Source: Epinephelus fuscoguttatus
Taxonomy: Eukaryota; Chordata; Actinopteri; Perciformes; Serranidae
Assembly: GCF_011397635.1 (NCBI RefSeq)
Contig: NC_064755.1
Location: 20,877,282 to 20,941,281 of the forward strand
Length of the DNA stretch: 64,000 bases
Direction of reading: 5' to 3'
The notes under the pieces were generated by a model that had not been told where the DNA came from, did not search any database, and saw only the letters and a list, made by a program, of their open reading frames with translations. Made by a program: the position numbers and the translations under genes. The stretch's first letter is position 1; every line of letters begins with the position of its first letter. Positions 33,301 to 44,900 of this stretch are shown in pieces.

Positions 33301-36300
33301 CAGAGATTCAACAGTCGCTCGACAGGAGTGAGCTCTGCCTTGCTTTTCATCTCTGTAGGAGGCAAGTATTAGATAGATATGTACTGCATGGCGTCATCTA
33401 GCTGTACAAGGTTGGAAGTGTCTGACACAGGTGGTGATAACAACAAAAGAAGTCACAGACCATTTTATGGAATAAAAACAAGACAATTTTCACTTTGTAG
33501 CTGTATTTTAGATGCAAACCACCTAATGAACCTGGGTCCTGATGTACTTAGAAATGTATTTATTCATGTTTAATTAGCTGCAGTTTCTCCAACCTGTGTT
33601 TTCAAAAGGGAACAAGCAGCAGCAGCGGTTTGGATGTCCAGATGTAAACATGTTTTTGCAGATGCAAAAAGAAGCAGCTACTAAAATGTTGACATTTGCG
33701 CCACCTGCAGACAAAATGTTACAGCTACAGTTGTTTTTTACTTACTTACAGTTGCTGTTTTCTTTGTGTTTGCATGTGTTTTAACATTCAACATTTGCAC
33801 CACCTGTTAGCTGAAATTAATGAAGTAAATTTTATCACACAATTCTCTAGTGGATATTAAATTATCAAACAAATAAACCAGTGTCTTTACATCAGAGAAG
33901 TAACTGTCTGGAGAATAGAAAGTCCCATGTTCAGAGATATCGTATCGATAAAGAAAAGATGTGTAGATTATTTCAGTAATGACCAAACGCTCTGTGATTC
34001 TCAGGTGTGCACCAGCTGTACATGTGTTTGTTACGCTCTGTTTCTGTCTGCCAAAACTGAAATCAAATGCAAAGTAAAAGCATTTCCAAAATGTTACACA
34101 CTGACTCATCCCTCTGTCAATGGCAGGTGTGTTTGCCCCCACACTGTTCTCTAAGGCTTATGGAAATCTGGTGTGCGACGCCTGCACTAACTCCACTGGA
34201 GGGAACAGCAGCGGGCCGTTCATCTGCCACAACTGTCACTACGATCTGGTCAGCATCATTAGTCTCATCCTAACAAGCACATTATAACAAGCAATATGTG
34301 TTTTACATAAACTGTATCATGAATAATGTGATTTTTTCTTTTTCAACAGAACAACGGTACCTTGTTCCACGACCATGTTGAGTAAGTGTAATTTTTTTTC
34401 AAATTTGGCACATTGTTCAATTGGACTCAGTGGTGAACTGATTAGAATTTGGTGGTTGAAGGTCAAAGGTGAAGGTCAAAGGTCAAGGTCACTGTGACCT
34501 TACAAGACATGTTTTTGCACAAAACTCTGGCCAAGAATTCACGCATTAATCATGACAAAATTTCACACAAATGTCTTAAAGGATAAAATGATTAAATAAT
34601 GACATCAGATATCCAAATGGCATGTTGTCAACTTCACTATGACATCATAATCCTCTGCAAAAACACTTTTCTGGCCATTATTCAGGGTCATATCTCAGGA
34701 ACAGAGGGGACATTTGGCCAGATGCTGAATTGGTGATACCCTTCTTGGGTGCTCACCTTGAAACTGTGGTGGTTGTATAGATCTTCTGTGCTGCCACGGG
34801 GAAGATGTGTGTGAAGCATACATGTTTTCACTGTCATGGATGTGAACTGTAACTGCAGCTTGACTGGTGCACGGAGGCAGACAACTGCAAGGCGATCATT
34901 CTATTTTGGTGGCAATGTTGAAGTCATGCAACAGTAGTTTAGTTCATTCGTAGCCTAATGTAGCTTTTTACTTCTGGCGATGGCAGTTATGCATCAAAAA
35001 CCATAAAAGTGGTGTTCATTTGTGAAGCTTATCTCACTGGAAAAAAATGTTGAAGTTTCATGGACTTGTGTTTGCAACAGAGCTTATTTTCTGCAGTAAT
35101 GTAAGACCCAGTTGGAAAATCACATTGACTTTTTGTGGAGGGAACCAGGGCGAGACTAACTTCCAGGCTGGCCTAGAAAAAATGTCACACCTGCAGCACT
35201 CTTTATCTGTATTTGCTTGTTATTTGTCCTCTTGGTTTAATTTTCAGTAGCAGACTCGAAAGTCTTTTCATTCTAGTCAAACAAATGCAAAATAGTATTT
35301 GTCTGGAAGGATGTAAATCAGTCTTAAAATGGTCTATGCTGTTGAAAGTGGTTGAGACAGAGATAAAAGGACTTAATCTAAATATGCTTAAACATGCTAA
35401 GCTGTTATGTGGTCTTTTGAGTTTCATCTTTATTTTTCTTCCCTCATCAGGCCTCTGGTGTACACAGTGTCTGCCCTCCTGCCAACTGCTTACATCATTG
35501 GTCTGATGTTCACACTGAAGACGCACTCCCACATTTATGACATCCATGTTGGAGACGGACAGGGTACGAGTCTCCCTCTCAGTTAAACACAAAATTGTAC
35601 CTTTCATTATTTCTCTGAGACAGTGAACAGTAACCTAACGTCTGTGCAGTGACTGGCCACAATGGACCAGTGGTCCACTGGTCACGCTGGAGGTCTCTGG
35701 TCATCCTCATCATGGCCACTGTGCTCACGTCTGCATGTGCTGATCTTGCAACCGAGCACATCCAGCCCATACTAAACCAGCCCAACATCTCCCAGGTCAG
35801 GATGAGCATCTGAGTCAGGTTTTATTTGGTCGATTCCTGCAGCCGTGTTGACGTCTGTCTCTCTTTCTCCAGTATTTCATTGGGGTGACAATTCTCGCTA
35901 TGGTTCCTGAGATCCCGGAGATTGTTAATGGGATCCAGTTTGCTCTCCAAAACAACATCAGTCTTAGGTAAATCCTGTCTTATCGAAAAGGTACTCAGTT
36001 AGATTAAAAAGTGTCGTCTGTATCTAAATGATTTGTCTTTCTTCAGCTTGGAGGTGGGGAGCTGTATGGCAGTTCAGGTCTGCATGCTGCAGATTCCAAT
36101 TCTGGTCTTATTTAATGCCTTCTATGTAAGACCCCCTTTCTTCAGTCTGATCACTGATTCATTCATATAGATACCTACTGTTTGCTGTTTTATAGTCACT
36201 GTAATCATCTCTGTTTTGGACAGGATGTGGGGTTTGTGCTGTTGTTCAGTGACTTGCACCTGTGGGCCAGTATCTTCAGTGTGATTCTCGTCAATTACAT

Positions 36301-38810
36301 CTTCATGGACGGCAAGTCTGATTATTTTCAGGGTAAGTTTAATGTGTTTAGGATTTACTTTTTACAGTGTAATCAGTGCTAGAACATCCTTCATTGGAAA
36401 ACCTGAAATTTAGACTAAGGTAGACGCTTTTTGCACCCAGGTGTAAACAGCCAATGTGGCTTTTTAATTTAATCAAAATAAATACATCTTTAAATTATGT
36501 TGTCTTTTGAATAATACAGAAAAACCTCTAGTAGACCAATCTTTATGTGTTGATGTGCTACCCCCTTGTGAAATATGTCAGATCTGAAAAGGAGTAAAGC
36601 AGTCTCTAAGGTTCATATTGATGATCCCACATGTTTGAGATCATGTATTACAGATTGCATATACTTTGCATTTTTGCTGACCAGTTTTAAAGCTCACCTC
36701 AAGTCTTCAGATTGGTTCCTTCATGTGCTTCAAAAACAAACTAGCTGAAGATCTGTGGCAGAACAACTTAGTTATATCACTTTACACTTTCATCAACATT
36801 GTCATTATAACATGTATAAATCATTATGTCATCTTACTATATAATGACGAAAACTCTGTCTGTCTGTGTCTCTGTTCCACGTTTTTCTCCTCACTGACTT
36901 GGTCAATCCATGTGAAATTTGGCACAGTGGTAGAGGGTCATGGGAGGATGCGGATGAAGCAATATTACATCAATTGGCCAAAGGGGGGCGCTATAGCAAC
37001 CGATTGAAATTGCAAACTTTGGGCACATCTCATGTCCCGTATATCATAGAGACATGAAACTTTGCACAGAGATGCCTCTCCTCATGAGGAACAAATTTGC
37101 CTCAAGAACCAATAACTTCCAGTTATATAGATTTTCCACCATTTTAAATTTTTTTGAAAAACACTTAAAATCGATCTCTTCGTAGGAAGTTTGACCGATC
37201 TGCATGAAACTCGGTGAACATAATCTAGGGACCAATATCTAAAGTTCCCTCTTGGCAAACGTTGGAAAACTTACTAAAACTGAGCTTCTATAAGGCAATG
37301 AATATTGTGGAGAGCATGGCTCATCACATAAAGGTGTATAACATCTCAAGGGTTTCACCGATCACCACGCAACTTTGTAGGCATATGACCACACATAATC
37401 TGAGGGGACCCCTCTGTTATTGACCCCATCAAACAAAATGGGGGGGGGGGGGCTAGAGAGCTAATTTCTTATCTAGGCCTAACCGCCATATCGATTTTTA
37501 CTAAACTTGGTAAATATGTAGAACAGGACGCCTCAAGGTGACTGGAGAAATTTAACTCTAATTGGCAACTGGGTGGTGCTATAACAACAGAAAAATGCTT
37601 AAAAATGGGTTAATGCTTAATGGGTTCAGTTGACTATTTAATCTGCTATTTCCTATGACCTCTATCCCAAACACACACCATGTGAAACTGTATGTGGGCA
37701 ACTGTGCACTCAAGTGGTATGGACTAGTATATATTAAACACAAGGGCTGCTGATATTTGAGAGTCAGCTGCTCAGAGAGCACTACTTTCATGTGATATGT
37801 TGTTGGATGATTCAAACATAGAAGACAAATAATCAGCACATTAGGATGTATATGTGGTTACTTATTGTATTTGAAAGTACCTATTCAGTGGCCAACTCTT
37901 AAAGTTAAGGACCAAAGAGCCCTGGACCAGGATATTGGTTTAATAATTTACCTGGATAACTTTGCTGAATCACCTCAGGTCTTCCTTTATATCAGTCGAT
38001 GATCCTGACAGTGATATATGCACAAAACTCAATGAACCTGCCAAACATGCCACAGAAAGAGTTGTCACAACAGTCCCTGAGTACATGTGATTTTCATTTT
38101 GATTAGATATTAACCTGAACACATTCCTTATGATGGACTACCATACAGTTAATATAGTTATACTGTGGTTAGTTTAACAATAGCTTAATACTGAACCAGT
38201 ATGAGGGTTTGATTGAACGGAATATAAGAACATGAGAGATGTTACAGCACTTAACCTTATACTATTATATTAGTACAGACATACACAGAGTAAGATTACT
38301 TAAAGGGACAGTTCACCCTATCATCCTCATCATAATAAATACACATTTTTCCTCTTACACATAGGGCTATATATCAGTCTAGATTGTTTTGGTGTGAGTT
38401 GCAGAGTGTTGGAGATATCGGCCAAAGAGATGTCTGCCTAAATAGATAAATATTTCTGTTACTTTCTATATGTATCTGTATGCATTTCTGTCCTTGAGCT
38501 GCTGCAACAACTGAATTCCCTATCTTGGGATCAATAAAGGTTCATCTATCTTGTTTAATTTACTGAGATGCTATTTCCTGTCTAAACATTAATAAGACAC
38601 AACATGCTCAGTCACAATTAAACCTTTAAGACTGGGTGCTGAATCCTTAATGTAAGTAATAATGAAGTAAACATTGGGATGGCACTCCAATTTGAATTTT
38701 TAATATTTTAATATTGTGTCTTTTTTGTTTTTGCAGGTACAGCTCTGGTGGTTGTCTACCTTATTCTGCTGGCTCTGTATTACTTTGCTCCGTCTCCAGC
38801 AGGCTGCTGA
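21303..38810 (+). CDS. cax1: CAX-family cation/proton exchanger (vertebrate CAX1, VNX1-like)
   Basis: Multi-pass membrane antiporter that exchanges Ca2+ or other cations for protons, probably in an acidic intracellular compartment. Twenty exons: 21303-21372, 26419-26577, 27025-27119, 27223-27331, 28852-28968, 29053-29114, 31197-31349, 31456-31647, 31750-31849, 32657-32798, 32925-33108, 33262-33361, 34127-34248, 34350-34381, 35451-35563, 35650-35795, 35873-35967, 36047-36125, 36224-36332, 38737-38810; 750 codons with phases consistent throughout. A soluble N-terminus of about 145 residues is followed by YccF/DUF307-like membrane modules (145-204 and 256-319). The first exchanger motif is at 410-422 (GAVVNATFGSITE) and the second at 636-652 (MVPEIPEIVNG). 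A loop at 511-531 has paired CxxC motifs (CDAC, CHNC), and a His-rich HSHIYDIH follows later. Introns 8 and 12 use GC donors; the exon 13 donor (gtcagc) is weak. Mammals are thought to lack this gene. Confidence 0.93.
22098..22290 (+). mobile_element. LINE 3' tail in CAX intron 1
   Basis: Encodes the C-terminal phrase WRDYLSHLAWERVGVLQEEL, almost the same as in the LINE at 49640-50463, and ends in a ggatggatggatg tail. Severely 5'-truncated. Confidence 0.75.
22958..23075 (+). mobile_element. tRNA-derived SINE-like repeat, copy 3
   Basis: Plus-strand copy with the tRNA-like head (ggcatggtggagcagtggtt) and a B-box-like GGTTTGAACCC near 23011, in CAX intron 1. Short body, then a CA-rich end. 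Confidence 0.6.
23190..23517 (-). mobile_element. Solo LTR with target-site duplication in CAX intron 1
   Basis: On the minus strand it starts TGTGACGACCCC and ends GGGTTGTAACA (TG...CA), with a TATA box CTATATAAAG and a poly(A) signal AATAAATAAG in the right order. It is flanked by atgc on both sides (23186-23189 and 23518-23521), a 4-5 bp duplication as in Ty3-type elements. No internal coding region is present, so it is the product of LTR-LTR recombination. Its orientation is opposite to the host gene. Confidence 0.8.
25137..25955 (-). mobile_element. Penelope-like retroelement, 5'-truncated, with hammerhead core
   Basis: Flanked by 14-bp duplications atgactttttatct (25123-25136 and 25956-25969). 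On the minus strand, 25654-25812 encodes the end of a Penelope-type protein (FVGLEKISP, RGGDITKKL, a stop, then ESFWIFTLN and GLNETLDLSSFL), with one in-frame stop. Downstream, 25220-25241 reads CTGATGA-A-GC-TCTAA-GC-GAAAC, a hammerhead core. Near-perfect 53-bp inverted copies (25137-25190 and 25840-25892) border most of the insertion. Dead as a retroelement; ribozyme activity is untested. It lies in CAX intron 1. Confidence 0.8.
26640..26995 (+). mobile_element. LINE C-terminal fragment in CAX intron 2
   Basis: The frame near 26683-26928 reads like the end of a fish LINE ORF2 (AFSYYALKIRNTLPECFRSA, then FKWRLKTVL), and is followed by a 3' tail near aataaactctgatttgactg. It lies between exchanger exons 2 and 3 and is not part of the gene. 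Confidence 0.7.
27763..28657. mobile_element. MITE with about 50-bp inverted ends in CAX intron 4
   Basis: The left end CTGTTTACACCTGGTGTTAA and the right end (CTGTTTACACCTGGTATTAT on the other strand) stay similar through a shared CCTAG.TGATCTGATCAC segment. About 0.9 kb, with no transposase. A (CAG)6 run lies inside at 28114-28131. Target duplication not resolved. Confidence 0.65.
30392..30774. mobile_element. hAT-type MITE with perfect 8-bp target duplication in CAX intron 6
   Basis: Both ends carry TAGGGGTGTA (one on each strand) and both flanks read tctgttac (30384-30391 and 30775-30782). At 383 bp with no coding capacity, it fits a non-autonomous hAT element. The perfect duplication suggests a comparatively young insertion. 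Confidence 0.85.
34440..34800 (+). repeat. Dispersed repeat rich in nuclear-receptor half-sites, CAX intron 14
   Basis: Begins with serial aaggtcaaaggt phrases and continues with gatatccaaatggcatgttg-type text that I recognise as common in fish introns. Class and ends uncertain. Confidence 0.4.
34487..34499 (+). promoter_or_regulatory. Perfect consensus estrogen response element
   Basis: Reads GGTCACTGTGACC, the exact GGTCAnnnTGACC palindrome, extended to AAGGTCACTGTGACCTT. A direct AGGTCAAAGGTCA half-site pair sits just upstream. It is inside a dispersed repeat in CAX intron 14, so a role is unproven. Confidence 0.5.
36860..37600 (+). repeat. Dispersed fish repeat in CAX intron 19
   Basis: The text contains two related phrases, ggggggcgctatagcaacc near 36985 and gggtggtgctataacaacag near 37571, and a run of 13 G at 37440-37452. 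The phrases resemble known fish interspersed repeats. No coding capacity recognised. Confidence 0.5.
38303..38560 (+). mobile_element. Partial MITE copy in CAX intron 19
   Basis: Starts ttaaagggacagttcaccct and includes gttttggtgtgagttgcaga and gttggagatat, matching the element in klhdc10 intron 5. The right inverted end was not found, so it is probably truncated. Confidence 0.5.
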
Positions 38811-41800
38811 CTGTGTGGGACTCTGAAAGTGCGATTCCACTACCACTGTCAATGAGATTCATCCTGACAGGGTCACGACTGAATGATCATGTGTGAATCC
38901 TGACATGAGCCTTTTAATAAGTATTTTATTTCCCTTGCTGTTTCCTAAATTATACAAATGACTAAACTGAACATTTTAATCTCAGGTAGGTCCTTGTTGT
39001 TGCACGAATATAATACTACTGTAAACCGTACAGTTTGTAAGCTAACATATTAACTATGTGTCCTCAGACTCATGACTTATGTTCTTTGTAAACTGTGGTG
39101 AAAGAAAGAAAAACAGTATTTTTACAATACAAATTAATATTATTAAGTATCTGCACTAATGCTATTTTGTTAAAGGTACTGTTGTAATATATTTTGTATA
39201 CTTTTTAACTCCAAAATGTTTCTGCTATATGCCAATATAAGTGACTTTATTTTAGATAAAACCCTGGCACTATATGTTTGGAGAATGTGGCATGGCTGGC
39301 TGTGCTTTGCAAGAGCAATAACTGTCAATACAATATTTTGAAAAACTGGCTGCTGTGTTTTTATTGTTTGTACAGACAGGAATTACAAAACATAATGTAC
39401 AGTACAGCCATAATTGCTTTTGAGGAGACATTCACCTTTCCTCCCGAGAGTTCATGTAAAGTGGCATGCACACCGTACCGACATGCAAAAGAGATCTTTT
39501 TACTTTCATTAACATCAAAAATGATGCAAATATAAACATCTCAGTTTAAGCAAGGCAGTACATTTACCAAGTCCGAGCATATAGTGAAGCTGTTGCTTCA
39601 TGGTAAGATATAAATAAGGCCATAACATGTCAAACATAACACAAAGTAACTGAGGTGGAGTTTTGAATGTGAACATCGGGCATTATAATATAATAGATGA
39701 GTCAGCTTAGTATTATACCGATAGTCATGTGTGAATTAAAATGCTAATATTCAAATTCAAGGTAAAGTTTGACAAAACAGGTGAGAAAGGAGGCAAATGT
39801 GACTCAACACAAGCAGCTGGGAGTGTTACTACAGTATTTAAGATTTACAGTCCACAGTAACCGCAAAATTCATCAAAGTCATGTCGTCATTCCTCAGAAA
39901 AATGAGCGAGCCTGTTGACATCCTGGTCAGTGTTTGCGTAGCTCTACAGACTGAGTGTGATCACAGTATTAACACATCCTGAGTACGCCTTACATACTCT
40001 ACCTTGCCACTAGTTTAAAAAGCCCCATGCCACTTGTTTTTAAAGTACCACAGCATTACAGCACAATGTCCTGTGGGGAAAAAAAGTAAAAATAACAATA
40101 CAGCCTACGTTAAAGTATAAAAGGTTAAAATGGGGTAAAATGACATCAGGTGAAAGAGAAACGTAGCTACACCTTCTGCTACACTTCAAAGTTCTGTAAT
40201 AAAATAAAACAGCAGCACAGTGATGAAAATAAATAGGTAAAAAATGTCTGAAAAATCTTTAGCTGCAAGCAGCGACTTCTGTTAAATCATGTGCGGAAAT
40301 AAAATCTTAAAAAAAAAAAAAGACTGATATACAGACATGCAAAAGTAACGAGTGACATTTTGGAAATTCAGAAGGCACCAAATGTAGGAAAGAAAGGCTG
40401 AAGAATCACTGTGAAGCTACAGGTGTAAAAATTCATTTCTAAATTACTTGTTTCTTCTAGAGGAGGAAGAATGGAGGAAGAGGCACTAGAAGAGTCACAG
40501 TGATGCCATCATGTCACAGGTGTTTTAAAGAAGCTTTGGGTTTTCATCAGGCGCTAATGTGACCACTGAGGCAAACATTTTGAATATGACTATGATCACA
40601 GCTCAACATCAGCATGCATCAGAAAGCCCCTAAGACTAAAACATGCTTTAAATGTCTGACCTAATTTGACTTTTAAGAAGTATCACAGTTTCAATGTGTC
40701 CATGCTTTGTCAGCAGTGCCTCTACTCAGAGTATCTGTCTGATTTCTGACTAACTAGATGGAAATTTAAAGGGGGACACCACCTAAATTCAGAATTCCGA
40801 TATGTTATTTCCATGGCCTTGGAAAGTTTGATCAATATTTGTGGACATGAGCTGCTCTCTCTCAAAGCACAAACCACAGAAGTCTCAAACGTATGATGTC
40901 ATAGGGTATTAGGTCTGGAGCTACTCCATAGACAATGAATGGGAGCCTGATTTTGAGGACTCACATTATGTGTGTTTACTTTTTTATAGCCAAACAAGCT
41001 TTAATCTATTGTAGTGTTCTCAATTCTGAAACAGAAAATGTACCCATATACTCAGAACATTTCCCCCGCTATTCTCAAGTGTCATCTAGAACATATTTCC
41101 CAATTCATTGTCAATGGAGCAGCTCCACACTTCACACCCTCTGAAGTTTGAGTTTTAGCACTTAAACTTCTTGGATTTAGGAGAGAATTGGCGCAATTCC
41201 CTATTGAGTTTATATCAGCATAGTTTGATGATCATTTTTAATCTAACCTACTTCACAGTGGGCCTGAAACAAGCTCATCTCAGTCTCTGAATTGAATCTA
41301 AAATTACACTAGCTGAAGCAACATTCAATTAGCCTTTTTTAAGGTCTTTGGAATGTCTAACTATTCCTGCTCATGCGCCACAAGTTTCCGTGACCGTGAT
41401 GTGTAGTTAAAAAAAACAAAAAACTAGGGAATGTTCTACATATTGGCCCCAAAATGATGAGAGCAAAGCACAAGTAAAAGTGATTTTGGTGTCCGCACTG
41501 ATGCATGGTTTCTGATGGATACATGCAAACTCAAAACATTTTTTTTTTAAAAGAATACATCACAGGCAAAATGGCCAGCTGTGCATCAGTCACTCACCAC
41601 CGTCTTTTTTGGATTCTCCGTTCACCGTGGAGGCATGCGAGAAACACAAAGTTTCCTCCACAAATTCAACACACGCTGTGAGTAACTGATACACAAATGG
41701 TCATTTTGTGGTGAAGTATCCCTTTAAAAAAAAGCACGCACATTTACATAAAACTAAAGTTAAAAGGCATTCAAAGTTTTTCATAATCGTTTGACATCAG

Positions 41801-41900
41801 ACTTTTTTGTCATTTTGAGAACTCGTTTGCCAAGTCATCAGTTATTTGAGAGTCAGTGCTGTTCCATCACACACCGCTTCCTTCAGTCTCTGTGCTGCGT
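38811..41900. other. Convergent 3' regions of CAX and klhdc10
   Basis: The two genes are transcribed toward each other, and this 3.1 kb holds both 3' untranslated regions. A minus-strand AATAAA at 39360-39365 could end a long klhdc10 mRNA. I saw no canonical AATAAA close after the exchanger's stop. No other gene is evident. Confidence 0.5.
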
Positions 41901-44900
41901 CTATTTGAGACGCTGAATTAGTGTGTGTGTCAGTCCTAGGCTGAGCAGCTGAAGGGTGGACAGCTGGGCTAAGTGAGGGAACGTTTTCAGCAGTTTCTCC
42001 CAGGTCAGTTCCAGCAGGCTGGGCACCACCAACCACACTTTGTACAAAGAGCCAGTCCGTCTGTTCCCGGACATGTTGACGACACCGCCGTGGACGTACA
42101 TGCAGCCAGCCTGAAGGAGAGAGACAATGCAGATATTAGAGTTTCAACAATTCTGAAAAAATACTTTGATTTTTTTAAATGAAAACTCTAGTTTTAGCTT
42201 TGAGGATTTATGATGGATTTTTTTCACTATTTTCTGATATTTTTCAGACTGAACAAGTAATTAGTTAAAGGGAAACTTGTATATTTTTAACCATGGCCTC
42301 ATTTTCCCATGTTTGAGTGCCTAAGTGACAAATGGACACTATAGTTTCTAAAATTGGTCCAGTACTTAAGAGACAGCTGCAGCCACAGTGGCAAAACAGA
42401 CTGCAATGTAATCCCTACATGCAACTGTGCAGCCTCAATTTATGTCCATTAAAAGTGTTTGTTTTTGCCACTGACAGGCTCAGATTGTTATTGGAAGTGT
42501 CTGACGACATTACAGAAAAATCTTATGGTTATTGTGACCAAGTATGGCTCAAGGAGAAGTCTCATATTGTGTTCTCACTGAATAAGCAGAACTTTGTTAG
42601 CAGCTTCTCCTCAATAAAAGCAAGTCTTAAAATACAGCAGGGAGGAAGAGTAAAATTAGAAACAGCCACAGTGAGATGTTGATGAAGAGTTGCAGACAGC
42701 AGGCTCTTACTGCACCTCTGCAAACAGCTCACCTCCAAGAGGTAAACTTCTTTCACCTGCCCTGCTGTGGAAAAACACACGCAGCAAAAATAACAGGGGA
42801 CTTCAGCCGTGGATCAGCTCTCTGCTTTTAAACGTCATCACTCAAGACAAGCCATCATCAGTTTAAGACAAACCTTTAAGAAGGTAGCCCTGTTGTAATG
42901 GAGATGCATATCCATGCCACGCTGGGCTGACAGCCCAAGCCAAGCCAAGCCAAGCCAAGCCGAGCCAAACCCATGACTGGCAAAAAGAGGTATAAGTGAG
43001 TGCTGGAGAGAGGAGTGATGGAAGAGTTTGTGTCGGAGTATAGAAAGCGTAGCTTAGTGTTGTCTCAGAGGTTTTCAGTGTCATGGCTGAATATTTAGCT
43101 GATTTCTACAACATGGCAAAATCTGCAATATTTCTAAACTAGACCTCTGCTAGAGCGAGACTTGGTTATACACTATGGATCAGTGAAAGATAAGGAAAAA
43201 TGTTTGGTTTCTCCTTAGGGTCAATTAGTAATGTTGTCAGACACTTCTAACAACAATCTGAGCCTGTCAGTGGCAAAAACAAACCATTTTATTTGATGTA
43301 AACTGTTGGTGCACATTTGCCCGTAGGAATTATTTTGCAGCCTGAATCGCCGCAGTGGCTGTTTGGTCTCTCTCAATACTGGATCAGTTTCAAAAATTGT
43401 TGTGTCCATTAGTCACTAAAGGTTAAAAAATACCAAAGTTTCCCTTTCACAGAAAAAATAAATCTGCAGATTACCATGATGAAAATAATGTCTGGTCGCA
43501 GCCCTACAGTAAATCAAACTGCTGTCCATCTCTGTGTAAATGTCTTTTCTCTCCCAGTGTATAAAAGAAATCTGCTAGCGAAGTTACATCTATGTGTTTG
43601 AATGATAAGTGACTGGAGTAACCGGAGTAACTGCTGCACAGTGAAAGTAAGCTGGTTCTGGCATGGCGGCAGGAAGTTTGGTCCACTGGGAAGTCTGCAA
43701 GTTGATCTTCCACAGGTCAGATAGGATCGTCTCTCCGTTATATCCCCCGCATATAAACACCTCTGGAGGCAGAGACAAAGAGAGACATTGTTAGAACAAA
43801 CATTTTAGACATGTGTGTCCTGATAGTGCCGTGTGAAACACTTCTTACCATCCTTGACCTGCACACAGCTGTGACAACGGCGGGCAGCAGGATATCCTGT
43901 CATGATAATAAAGTAAATTCAGTGTGTGGTGTTCAAATATTTTATTCAGCAAAAGAAAAGGTAAACTTGGATCACAAACCTATTTTTTCATGGGGTTTGG
44001 TGACTATTTCTTCCCAGTAATTTGTCTCCAAGTTATATGCGTGGATCTGATGAAGACAAACAGTATTATAAATGAAGGAGTTATACACAGTTATCTGTCA
44101 TATTTTGTCTTAGTGCTTGTTCCTCTCACCTTGTCCAGAGGATATGACGTCCAGGAGGTCCCACCTCCTAAAATGTATATTCTCTGTCCATCGTGAGCTA
44201 GTTCATGTCTGTACCTGTAAATTAATGCATTTATGTTCACTCCATTTTAATTAATATTCTGGGAATTCAATATGAGTCACATATACTGTAGATGTTAAAG
44301 GGAGAGTTCCCCCAAAAATGAAAAATACATAATTTTTCTCTTACCTGTAGTTCTATTCAGCAATCTAGATAGTTCTGGTGTGAGATGATGAGTGTTAGTG
44401 ATAGGATCAGACCGTTGTCAAGCTGTTGTCAAGAGTTATGAGTTGAGTGTTGGAGATATGGGACTTAGAGATGTGTGCCCTCTCTCAGACATCTCTATAG
44501 TCGATATCTCCAACACTTGGCAACTTGCACCAAAACAATCTAGATTGATTAGAATACTACTAAAAAGGTAAGAGGAAAAATATGTATGTTTGATTTTGGG
44601 ATGAACTGTCCCTTCAACAGTGCGCCTGCTGTCTGACCTCTCCTCGGGTAGATCTGAGGGTGCGTTGCTGGGTTTGAGGTGGGTCCACTCTCTTGTGGTC
44701 AGGTCCAGCCTGTGCAGGTCGGTGCTGTAAAGGTAGCCTGTTGTCCCGCCAAACACATAGAGGTAGCCATTTATGATGACCATCGCCTGGAAATGGAGAA
44801 TACTTAGGTGATTATTGGTGGAATACACAGCCACATATAACAGTCAAAAAGTAACGAATAATTGCTGACACAGAACAATATTAGAGGACTTAAAACATAA

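Noticed and set aside
40530-40550. A CTGATGA word on the minus strand as another hammerhead core
   Set aside because: It is not followed by a hairpin and GAAAC.
44045-44060. ctgatgaagac at the klhdc10 exon 7 acceptor as a hammerhead core
   Set aside because: No GAAAC follows; it is splice-acceptor and intron sequence.
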